From Lachnoclostridium sp. UBA903 (lineage in GTDB: Bacteria; Bacillota; Clostridia; Lachnospirales; Lachnospiraceae): 50,625 nucleotides of DNA. The DNA is taken from positions 157,522 through 208,146 of the forward strand of contig DBEP01000006.1 in assembly GCA_002294045.1 (NCBI GenBank), in the 5' to 3' direction. A program made the position numbers and the translations under genes. The notes beneath the pieces are model-generated. The model was not told the DNA's origin, ran no database searches, and saw only the letters and a list, made by a program, of their open reading frames with translations. This document shows, piece after piece, positions 26,587-34,600 of this stretch (the stretch's first letter is position 1; the number at the start of each line of letters is the position of its first letter).

Positions 26587-28107
26587 ATGCAGCGTAATGT
26601 CTTAGAATATTTGGAAACAACAGTAAAACAAAAACCGGACAAAACGGCATATTCCGACGGAGAGGTAAGCCTTACCTTCCGGGAGGTTTATGACCGTGCA
26701 AGGGCAGTCGGAACCTTTTTAAACAGGGAAAATATCTATAAGGAGCCTGTTATTGTATTTATGAAAAGGCAGCCGGATTCCGTAGCTGCCTTTTACGGTA
26801 TTGTTTACGGCGGCAGCTATTATGTTCCGTTGGATGAAGAGATGCCGAAGGACCGTATCAGGCTCATCTTTGACAAGCTGAATCCCCGGGCGGTTCTCTG
26901 TGACGCAGCAGCCAGGGATTTGCTCCGGGCCTTAAATTATAAGGGAAGAGCCTATCTCTACGGTGATATCATAAAAACGGCCATAGAGGTGAATGTCCTG
27001 GCAGGTATCCGGGATAAGGCAATTGACACCGACCCTGTCTATATTGTATTTACCTCAGGTTCCACCGGTATACCAAAGGGTGTGGCAGCCTGCCACCGCT
27101 CTGTTATCGATTATATTGAGAATTTATCCCGGATATTGCAATTAGGCGGAGAAACAGTTTTCGGAAACCAGACCCCTTTATATGTGGATGCCTGCTTAAA
27201 GGAGCTTTATCCTACAATAAAGTTCGGCGCTACCACCTATCTGATTCCTAAAAGTTTATTCCGCTTTCCAATCAGGCTGGTGGAATTTTTAAACCAGTAT
27301 AAAATTAATACCATCTGCTGGGTAGTATCCGCACTTACCATGATATCGGCTTTTAGCGCTCTGGATAAAATTATCCCGGAATACCTTCATACCATAGCTT
27401 TCGGCAGTGAAGTATTCCCTGTAAAACAATTTAACCTTTGGAAAAAAGCTCTGCCGGGAGCACGTTTTTATAATCTGTACGGTCCTACGGAAGCCACCGG
27501 AATGTCCTGTTATTACTTTGTCGACAGGGAATTTGCCCCGGAGGAAGTTATGCCCATAGGCCGGCCTTTTCCCAATATTGATATCTTTTTGCTGGATGAG
27601 CAAAACAGAATTCCGGCACCCGGGCGCCCGGGGGAAATCTGTATTCGGGGCACCGCACTAACCTTAGGGTATTACGGGGATTTTGAGAAAACACAGGAGG
27701 TATTCGTCCAGAACCCCTTAAACCGGGTATATCCGGAATTAATCTACAAGACCGGGGACCTGGGAAAATACAACGAACGGGGTGAACTGCTCTTTATTTC
27801 CCGGAAAGACACCCAAATCAAGCATATGGGACACCGTATTGAACTTGGAGAAATTGAAAATGCGGTAAACAATCTGGATGATATCAAAATTGCCTGCTGC
27901 CTGTTCGATGATATCAGGAAAAAAATTATTCTGTTTTACGTAGGCGCATTAAATACCGGTGAAATCATAAACCGGCTGAAGGAAAAATTACCCCGGTATA
28001 TGCTGCCAAATCTGACCCGGTCCCTGGAAGAAATGCCCCTGACCCCAAACGGTAAAATAGACCGGGTGCTGCTGGAGGAATGGTATTCCCAAGGCAGTAT
28101 AATATAA
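26587..28107 (+). CDS. DltA-like amino acid adenylation enzyme
   Basis: The 506-residue AMP-forming ligase activates an amino acid as its adenylate and loads a carrier protein. Core motifs: YIVFTSGSTGIPKGV (A3), YNLYGPTEATG (A5), YKTGDLGKY (A7), GHRIELGEIE (A8) and PLTPNGKIDR with the catalytic Lys490 (A10). The size equals DltA, the D-alanine ligase of teichoic acid modification. Asp201 (YVDACLKELYP) aligns with the DltA Asp that holds the substrate amino group, so an amino acid substrate is likely. At the DltA Cys269 position (CGEVLP), which affects D-alanine choice, this protein has Gly273 (FGSEVFP), leaving room for another side chain. The carrier protein gene follows 29 bases later. The substrate is not determinable from sequence alone. 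Confidence 0.9.
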   Translation: MQRNVLEYLETTVKQKPDKTAYSDGEVSLTFREVYDRARAVGTFLNRENIYKEPVIVFMKRQPDSVAAFYGIVYGGSYYVPLDEEMPKDRIRLIFDKLNPRAVLCDAAARDLLRALNYKGRAYLYGDIIKTAIEVNVLAGIRDKAIDTDPVYIVFTSGSTGIPKGVAACHRSVIDYIENLSRILQLGGETVFGNQTPLYVDACLKELYPTIKFGATTYLIPKSLFRFPIRLVEFLNQYKINTICWVVSALTMISAFSALDKIIPEYLHTIAFGSEVFPVKQFNLWKKALPGARFYNLYGPTEATGMSCYYFVDREFAPEEVMPIGRPFPNIDIFLLDEQNRIPAPGRPGEICIRGTALTLGYYGDFEKTQEVFVQNPLNRVYPELIYKTGDLGKYNERGELLFISRKDTQIKHMGHRIELGEIENAVNNLDDIKIACCLFDDIRKKIILFYVGALNTGEIINRLKEKLPRYMLPNLTRSLEEMPLTPNGKIDRVLLEEWYSQGSII

Positions 28108-28136
28108 AACCTGCACGGCAGCCGGAAAGGAGTAGT

Positions 28137-28364
28137 ATGGAAAAATTAATAAAAATTTTAAAAAGCTTACATCCTGAAATTGATTATGAAACCTGTGATT
28201 CATTAATTGACGATAATATTATTGATTCCTTTGATATCGTAACCCTGATATCCGAGATTAACGAAGAATTTGACGTTGCTATTCCGGCGGAGGAAATTAT
28301 TCCGGAAAATTTTAACTCGGCACAGGCACTCTGGCAATTAATCGAACGTTTACTGGATGAATAA
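28137..28364 (+). CDS. Acyl/aminoacyl carrier protein (DltC-like)
   Basis: The 75-residue four-helix carrier has DNIIDSFDIVTLISEI, where Ser31 is the phosphopantetheine attachment site. The second half, FDVAIPAEEIIPENF, is the usual helix-2/3 turn. It is acidic throughout, as expected. AAAGGAG lies 6 bases before the ATG; the frame extending upstream overlaps the ligase gene and is not used. It would carry the amino acid activated by the upstream ligase to the membrane MBOAT protein downstream. Confidence 0.93.
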   Translation: MEKLIKILKSLHPEIDYETCDSLIDDNIIDSFDIVTLISEINEEFDVAIPAEEIIPENFNSAQALWQLIERLLDE

Positions 28365-28392
28365 ATGACTTAAATAAGAATAAGGGGGCGTT

Positions 28393-29970
<1,578 letters not shown>

Positions 29971-30104
29971 CAGCAACAAACATCTTAGAAAATCGGCGGA
30001 TAGAGGCTATTGCAAAATAGTCGATTACGAAACTTGTGTCTGGAATAGTAATCCTCGGCGCAGATTTCAGATGGGCAATAAAGCGTGCGCAGGAAATGGA
30101 GTAA
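29971..30104 (+). other. Structured intercistronic spacer in the dlt-like operon
   Basis: All other spacers in this operon are 23-29 bases; this one is 134. It can form three hairpins: CTATT-GCAA-AATAG with a GNRA-type loop (30007-30020), GATTAC (30023-30028) with GTAATC (30048-30053), and GCGCA (30058-30062) with TGCGC (30086-30090). It may be an RNA processing or regulatory element, or an inserted repeat. Confidence 0.4.
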
Positions 30105-31187
30105 ATGATGAAAAATTTAAAATATGATCTCATCGCGATAGGTATTGCACTGATTTTCTTTATTTTTTTACAGCGTTTATTTATGCCGAAATATACTTCT
30201 GAAATACACGAAGGTAATTTAATCCAGGAGTATTATGGAGAGGAAAAAAACCATGATGTCATATTTATTGGCGACTGCGAAGTATTTTCCAATATATCCC
30301 CCGTTACTTTATGGGAGGAATACGGGATTACCAGCTATATCCGGGGCAGCGCCCAGCAGCTTATCTGGCAGTCCTATTATCTGCTGGAGGAAACCCTGAA
30401 ATACGAAAAGCCCAGGATTGCGGTTTTTAATGTTCTGGCCATGAAATACAATGAACCCCAGAATGAAGCTTATAACCGTATGACTCTGGACGGCATGAAG
30501 TTCTCCGCAGTGAAATTAAAAAATATCCGGGCTTCCATGACAGAAGGAGAGGATTTTATCTCCTATCTTTTTCCCCTGTTAAGATACCATAGCAGATGGT
30601 CCGGCCTTACCGCAGACGATTTTAATTACCTGTTCCGCAGGAAGAAAGTATCCGTTAACGGCTATCTTATGCGGGTTGACGTCAAACCGGCTACCGTTAT
30701 CCCAGCCGGGAAGAAACTTGCCAGCTATCGGTTCGGCGACAACAGTTATGATTACCTGAACCGGATGACCGCTTTATGTAAAGCCGAAGGCATCCAATTG
30801 GTTTTAATAAAATCACCCAGTGTTTATCCCTATTGGTATGAGGAATGGGACCAGCAGATGGCAGATTTCGCAGAAAATCATAATCTGCTCTATATCAATT
30901 TCCTTAATTATATTGACGATATGGGTATTGATTTTACTACGGATACCTGTGACGGAGGCCTTCACTTAAACCTAGCGGGAGCAGAAAAATTCTCCAGGTA
31001 TCTGGGCGGCATCTTAAGCAAAAACTATCAAATGGAAGACAGAAGGAAAGATCCGGTTCTAAGCGGGCTCTGGAAGGAAAAGGCCGATTTTTATTATGCG
31101 ACCGAAAAAGCACAGCTGGAGGAAATAAAAAAATACGGATACCTAAAAAGTCTGGGTGCACAGGCAACCACAACAGAAATAGAATAA
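30105..31187 (+). CDS. Membrane-anchored SGNH-like protein with Cys at the nucleophile site (DltD-like role)
   Basis: The 360-residue protein has one N-terminal membrane helix (about 9-27) and a large extracellular domain. IFIGDCEVFSNISP corresponds to the GDS block of SGNH esterases, but the nucleophile position is Cys58 rather than Ser. The C-terminal block TCDGGLHLNLAG supplies Asp283 and His287. Its place after an MBOAT gene matches DltD and AlgX/AlgJ partners, which complete transfer of the acyl group to the surface polymer. A Cys would suggest a thioester intermediate. Two ATGs are possible (30105 and 30108); GGAG lies closer to the ideal distance for the second. The target polymer is unknown. 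Confidence 0.85.
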   Translation: MMKNLKYDLIAIGIALIFFIFLQRLFMPKYTSEIHEGNLIQEYYGEEKNHDVIFIGDCEVFSNISPVTLWEEYGITSYIRGSAQQLIWQSYYLLEETLKYEKPRIAVFNVLAMKYNEPQNEAYNRMTLDGMKFSAVKLKNIRASMTEGEDFISYLFPLLRYHSRWSGLTADDFNYLFRRKKVSVNGYLMRVDVKPATVIPAGKKLASYRFGDNSYDYLNRMTALCKAEGIQLVLIKSPSVYPYWYEEWDQQMADFAENHNLLYINFLNYIDDMGIDFTTDTCDGGLHLNLAGAEKFSRYLGGILSKNYQMEDRRKDPVLSGLWKEKADFYYATEKAQLEEIKKYGYLKSLGAQATTTEIE

Positions 31188-31210
31188 ACCGGTAAGACAG
31201 GAGTATGCAT

Positions 31211-31720
31211 ATGAAAAAACTTATTATGTTATTAATTATTACATTACTATTAGCCGGATGCGATACAAATAAGGATGACGGCAATAGCGGTGATAAAAAT
31301 ATACGGAATGCGGATAAAGCATCCGGTTATCAATTTGACTACAATGGCGTTGCCATTCATATGAATGATAATGCAGAGCCTATCGTTGATGCCCTTGGAA
31401 CACCAATGGAATATTTTGAAGCTCCAAGCTGTGCATTCCAGGGACTGGATAAGATTTATTACTATGGCGGATTTCAATTATCCACCTACCCGGGTTCTGA
31501 CGGGGATTATATATCCGCCGTTGAATTTACGGACGACAGTGTTTCAACCAAAGAAGGAATCTGCCTGGGGGATTCCCGGGAAAAAATAGTGGATGCTTAT
31601 GGTAACGGGTACACCGAAAATAGCGCTTCCTTAATCTATACCAAAGGCAACAGTAACTTGACTTTTCTGATGGAAGAGAATGCAGCTGCCGCCATTCATT
31701 ATGAATTCATTACGGATTAG
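31211..31720 (+). CDS. Small lipoprotein of the dlt-like operon
   Basis: The 169-residue predicted lipoprotein MKKLIMLLIITLLLAGC has Cys17 as the lipid site, followed by an Asp/Asn/Gly linker. The folded part contains two similar units, with GVAIHMNDNAEPIVDALGTP and later KEGICLGDSREKIVDAYGNG, an arrangement typical of small beta-rich envelope proteins. I do not recognise a named family. The ATG at 31211 is preferred because AGGAG lies 7 bases before it; the earlier ATG at 31205 is too close. It is last in the operon, 23 bases after the SGNH-like gene, so a supporting role in the same surface modification is likely. Confidence 0.75.
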   Translation: MKKLIMLLIITLLLAGCDTNKDDGNSGDKNIRNADKASGYQFDYNGVAIHMNDNAEPIVDALGTPMEYFEAPSCAFQGLDKIYYYGGFQLSTYPGSDGDYISAVEFTDDSVSTKEGICLGDSREKIVDAYGNGYTENSASLIYTKGNSNLTFLMEENAAAAIHYEFITD

Positions 31721-31727
31721 CTTATAT

Positions 31728-31931
31728 TTAAAGGCCCGGCTCCTCCCGGGGCTCCTTTTTGGTAACCTGCCGTATATATTTTTCCGCCTGTTTTCTTGGA
31801 ATCATTATCTGATGCCCGCAGCCCAGACACTTTAAACGGAAATCCATGCCTACTCTTAAAACCTCCCACTGGCTGCTGCCGCAGGGATGCTGTTTTTTTA
31901 ATTTTATAATGTCGCCGATTTGTATATCCAT
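31728..31931 (-). CDS. DUF951 (YyzM-like) family protein
   Basis: The 67-residue protein MDIQIGDIIKLKKQHPCGS continues WEVLRVGMDFRLKCLGCGHQ, the conserved DUF951 pattern with three Cys that may bind zinc. It is widespread in Firmicutes, often near chromosome-segregation or replication genes; its function is not established, and nucleic-acid binding has been suggested from the fold. AAAGGAGG lies 6 bases before the ATG. The C-terminal tail is basic and Glu/Pro-rich. Convergent with the dlt-like operon. Confidence 0.92.
   Translation of the reverse strand: MDIQIGDIIKLKKQHPCGSSQWEVLRVGMDFRLKCLGCGHQIMIPRKQAEKYIRQVTKKEPREEPGL
31730..31760 (+). terminator. Terminator of the dlt-like operon
   Basis: The GC-rich hairpin GGCCCGG...CCCGGGGC (with one bulge) ends in CCTTTTT. 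It lies 10 bases after the lipoprotein stop and overlaps the 3' end of the convergent DUF951 gene. Confidence 0.6.
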
Positions 31932-32195
31932 ATTTGTCCTCCTTTTCCTGATTTTATAGACTTTTTATTAAATTGAAACCAGCTTAATTTACCTTTTTCA
32001 ATCAATTCAGACTTATGTTTTCCGCTATAATGAGAAAAATTCTCGAATTATAAAATAAATTTCTGCTTGCATTTTATCTTCACATGATGTAGTATGTCTT
32101 TATAGATAATGTAGTTTTTATTACTACATGATACATTTTCCATGACTAACTGGTAATGAAAATTAAAAAATTACAAATACTAGTACATAAGTCAA
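31932..32195. other. Upstream gap before the HlyIII leader
   Basis: This AT-rich region presumably has the DUF951 promoter (leftward) and the HlyIII promoter (rightward). GATGTAGTATG and ATGTAGTTTTTATTACTACAT (partly palindromic, about 32109-32129) stand out, but I assign no function. Confidence 0.4.
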
Positions 32196-32340
32196 AGCGG
32201 ATATACCTGTTTTGCTCCGCTGCTTACTCATAACCATACCGGCACAGCCGGTATTTCAGACGGAGCCGGCCTCCGGCTGAACAAGTAAGTCCCGATTGAC
32301 TACTTCTTATGCTTTTTAAGAAGCGGAGGACTTACTTTTT
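32196..32340 (+). promoter_or_regulatory. Riboswitch-like leader with attenuator upstream of hlyIII-family gene
   Basis: Hairpin 1: AGCGGA (32196-32201) with TCCGCT (32216-32221). Hairpin 2: ATACCGGC-ACA-GCCGGTAT (32236-32254). Hairpin 3: AGCCGG-CCT-CCGGCT (32264-32278). Terminator: AAGTAAGTCC (32283-32292) with GGACTTACTT (32328-32337), an inner CTTCTT/AAGAAG stem, then TTTTT. GCTTACT (32222-32228) can pair with AGTAAGT (32284-32290), closing a three-way junction around hairpins 2 and 3 and excluding the terminator. This mutually exclusive layout is that of a transcription-controlling riboswitch. It does not match the yybP-ykoY, fluoride, purine, TPP or guanidine consensus that I know. Confidence 0.6.
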
Positions 32341-32377
32341 AGGTTAAATTATTTTATAGAAAGAAAGGAATGATGTT

Positions 32378-33049
32378 ATGGTAAAAAAAGTTATGAAACC
32401 CAAGGATCCGGGAAGTGCAATTACTCATTTTATAGGTATGTTAATGGCAGTCTTTGCCGCGCTTCCGTTATTATTTAAGGCCTCCAAGGCGCCGGATCCG
32501 ATACATTTTATCTCCTTAGGTATCTTTGCGCTCAGTATGATATTATTATATACCGCAAGCACAGTATATCATACCTTTGATTTGTCTGACAAGATTAACC
32601 GGCGTTTAAAAAAATTCGATCACATGATGATTTTTATACTTATCGCAGGAACCTATACCCCCGTATGCCTGATTGTTTTAAACGGTCCGGTGGGAATCGG
32701 ATTATTAATCCTGATATGGAGTATGGCAATTTCAGGCATATGTTTAAAAGCCTTTTGGGTATATTGTCCGAAATGGATATCTTCCGTCATCTATATTGCC
32801 ATGGGATGGACCTGTGTCCTGGCTTTCTCTCCTTTACTCGACGCCCTGCCGAAAGATGCTTTTAACTGGCTGCTTGCCGGCGGTATCATTTATACGGTGG
32901 GCGGAGTAATTTACGCATTAAAGCTTCCCATTTTTAATAACCGGCATAAATATTTCGGCTCACATGAAATTTTTCACTTATTTTGCCTGGGCGGCAGTAC
33001 CTGCCATTTTATACTGATGTATAAATTTGTTGCGATTATGCCCCTATGA
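32378..33049 (+). CDS. Hemolysin III / PAQR-family membrane protein
   Basis: The 223-residue protein has seven predicted membrane helices. Conserved metal-site residues are visible: STVYHTFD (His), KKFDHMMIFILIAGTYTP (Asp, His) and FGSHEIFHLFCLGG (two His). The family is called hemolysin III after a Bacillus protein, but most bacterial members probably act in membrane homeostasis as PAQR-type zinc hydrolases rather than toxins. The ATG at 32378 has AAAGGAA upstream. It is preceded by an apparent transcription attenuator, so its expression likely responds to a small molecule or ion. Confidence 0.92.
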   Translation: MVKKVMKPKDPGSAITHFIGMLMAVFAALPLLFKASKAPDPIHFISLGIFALSMILLYTASTVYHTFDLSDKINRRLKKFDHMMIFILIAGTYTPVCLIVLNGPVGIGLLILIWSMAISGICLKAFWVYCPKWISSVIYIAMGWTCVLAFSPLLDALPKDAFNWLLAGGIIYTVGGVIYALKLPIFNNRHKYFGSHEIFHLFCLGGSTCHFILMYKFVAIMPL

Positions 33050-33055
33050 TATATC

Positions 33056-33104
33056 TTGACTTATTTCTCTCCATATGATAGAATTAATAATAATTACTAT
33101 TATT
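33056..33104 (+). promoter_or_regulatory. Promoter and PerR operator of perR
   Basis: TTGACT (33056-33061) and TAGAAT (33079-33084) have a 17-base spacer. Directly after lies the inverted repeat AATAATA-ATTAC-TATTATT (33086-33104). Its part AATAATTACTATTATTG differs by only one base from a site before the rubrerythrin gene (33762-33778). This is strong evidence for a shared operator; PerR is the obvious binder. Confidence 0.75.
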
Positions 33105-33115
33105 GGAGGTGAGTT

Positions 33116-33502
33116 ATGTCAACTACTAAATACAGCCGCCAGCGTGAATCCATCAAAGAATACCTGTACAATACCAAAGAACATCCTACCGCAGATAATA
33201 TATATATGAAAATACGGGAAAAATATCCTAATATCAGTTTAGGAACCGTATACCGGAATCTGAATCTGCTGGTTGCTCAGGGTGAGATTATAAAATTGTC
33301 CACCGGTGACGGGTGTGACCGTTTTGACGGCAATCCTCTTCCCCATTATCATTTTATATGTACGGAATGTTCCCGTATCCAGGATTTGGATATTGCTCCC
33401 GATGCCCTGAATCATATTAACCGTATTGCATCGGCAGGTTTTGATGGAGAAATAAAAGGCCATTCCACATTTTTTTACGGCAAATGCTCAAAATGCAAAT
33501 AG
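33116..33502 (+). CDS. perR: PerR-type Fur-family peroxide-responsive repressor
   Basis: The 128-residue DNA-binding metalloregulator represses oxidative-stress genes until peroxide oxidises its metal-site His. A winged helix (about 5-70, SLGTVYRNLNLLVAQGEI) is followed by the regulatory metal ligands: His23, Asp71, His77, His79 and Asp90, which match B. subtilis PerR His37, Asp85, His91, His93 and Asp104. Asp rather than Glu at the last position favours PerR over Fur. The structural zinc site is C82/C85 (CTEC) with C124/C127 (CSKC). It is about 17 residues shorter at the N terminus than B. subtilis PerR. GGAGG precedes the ATG. The reverse rubrerythrin downstream shares its operator. Confidence 0.9.
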   Translation: MSTTKYSRQRESIKEYLYNTKEHPTADNIYMKIREKYPNISLGTVYRNLNLLVAQGEIIKLSTGDGCDRFDGNPLPHYHFICTECSRIQDLDIAPDALNHINRIASAGFDGEIKGHSTFFYGKCSKCK

Positions 33503-33571
33503 CCATTTATCAGGTTATTAATATTTCCTGCCGTATCAGAACGGTAAATATTTATAAAAGCTGAATAAAAG

Positions 33572-33640
33572 CTGTTCCTTATTTTACTTTAATGTTCTAT
33601 GCAATGTCTGAACATTAACTTATAGTTCGGAGCAGTTTTT
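33572..33640 (+). terminator. Terminator of perR
   Basis: The outer stem CTGTTCC (33572-33578) with GGAGCAG (33629-33635) encloses an inner perfect stem TAATGTTC (33590-33597) with GAACATTA (33610-33617), followed by TTTTT. Confidence 0.75.
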
Positions 33641-33723
33641 ATCTGCCGGCATCCCTGTTTTCTTGCTTATTCCATAAACGTCATGACATCCATACACCTA
33701 AAATAAAAAATCTTTTAAAGGCA

Positions 33724-33778
33724 TTGACAAATTCTTTTCTTTGATATATTATAATATCAGTAATCATTACTATTATTG
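33724..33778 (+). promoter_or_regulatory. Promoter and PerR operator of reverse rubrerythrin
   Basis: TTGACA (33724-33729) is followed at 17 bases by TATTAT (33747-33752). The operator AATCATTACTATTATTG (33762-33778) is nearly identical to the one before perR. Repression would block a start site near 33760. Confidence 0.7.
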
Positions 33779-33811
33779 ATATTGTTACAAAAAGAAAAGG
33801 AGATTTCAACT

Positions 33812-34354
33812 ATGAAAAAATATGTATGTCAAGTATGCGGTTATGTTCACGAAGGAGATTCCTCACCGGAAGCATGTCCAATCTGTAAGGCACCGTCATC
33901 CAAGTTTGAAGAACAATCCGGAGAATTCAGCTGGGCTGCCGAACATGTTGTAGGTATCGCTCAGGGTGTCAGTGAAGATATCATAAAAGATTTAAGGGAT
34001 AATTTTAACGGTGAATGCTGTGAAGTAGGCATGTATCTCGCCATGGCAAGAGCCGCCCACCGGGAAGGCTATCCTGAAATCGGCTTATATTATGAAAAAG
34101 CCGCTTACGAAGAAGCAGAACATGCATCTAAATTTGCCGAATTACTTGGCGAAGTTGTAACCAGTAGCACAAAGAAAAATCTCGAATTAAGAGTGGCCGC
34201 TGAAAATGGTGCCACAGCCGGCAAGTTTGACTTAGCAAAACGCGCCAAAGCCGCAGATCTTGACGCAATCCACGATACCGTTCATGAAATGGCAAAAGAC
34301 GAAGCAAGGCACGGAAAAGCATTCCAGGGCTTATTGGAACGATATTTTGCTTAA
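33812..34354 (+). CDS. Reverse rubrerythrin (NADH peroxidase-type)
   Basis: The 180-residue cytoplasmic protein reduces hydrogen peroxide (and probably oxygen) with electrons from NADH via partner reductases. The rubredoxin-like FeS4 domain is at the N terminus (Cys6, Cys9, Cys22, Cys25; YVCQVCGYVHEGD), so the domain order is reversed from classic rubrerythrin. The diiron four-helix domain follows, with YEEAEHASK and MAKDEARHGKAF as ExxH motifs. Clostridial homologues are derepressed when PerR is lost. AAAAGGAG lies 9 bases before the ATG. The in-frame upstream codons have no ribosome site. Confidence 0.94.
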   Translation: MKKYVCQVCGYVHEGDSSPEACPICKAPSSKFEEQSGEFSWAAEHVVGIAQGVSEDIIKDLRDNFNGECCEVGMYLAMARAAHREGYPEIGLYYEKAAYEEAEHASKFAELLGEVVTSSTKKNLELRVAAENGATAGKFDLAKRAKAADLDAIHDTVHEMAKDEARHGKAFQGLLERYFA

Positions 34355-34600
34355 ATTAGCTCTCCCCCAACTTAACATAGATTAGCTCTACCAGGAAAGA
34401 GATATGTACCTCCGCGGACGTGTTGAAAAACCGGCTGTTATCAGCCGGGATACAATACGTCCCTTTCCTTTGGCCTCCCCAGTAAAACCGCTTTTGAAGA
34501 ACCGGCAGTAATAGTTCTGCCTATAAACAAGATTTCGCCTCCAAATACTATGCTATAGTTTTTATAATCATGATTATTATAATCGTAATTTGACTATTAC
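34355..34600. other. Spacer with nested hairpin and orphan AT-rich palindrome
   Basis: GGACGT (34416-34421) with ACGTCC (34457-34462) encloses a strong CCGGCTG-TTAT-CAGCCGG hairpin (34431-34448); no T-tract follows. TTATAATCATGATTATTATAA (34562-34582) is palindrome-like and resembles a Fur/PerR box, although no promoter with a gene start is near it. Confidence 0.45.

Noticed and set aside
26587..28364. Naming the ligase and carrier dltA and dltC
   Set aside because: The D-alanine-linked Cys is missing, a racemase is encoded in the operon, and teichoic-acid context is absent, so only 'dlt-like' is justified.
32196..32340. Assignment to yybP-ykoY, fluoride, purine, TPP or guanidine riboswitches
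   Set aside because: None of the conserved junction sequences I know for these classes can be found in the leader.
32378..33049. HlyIII protein as a true haemolysin
   Set aside because: The name is historical; PAQR-type membrane proteins with these His/Asp motifs are widespread in non-haemolytic bacteria.
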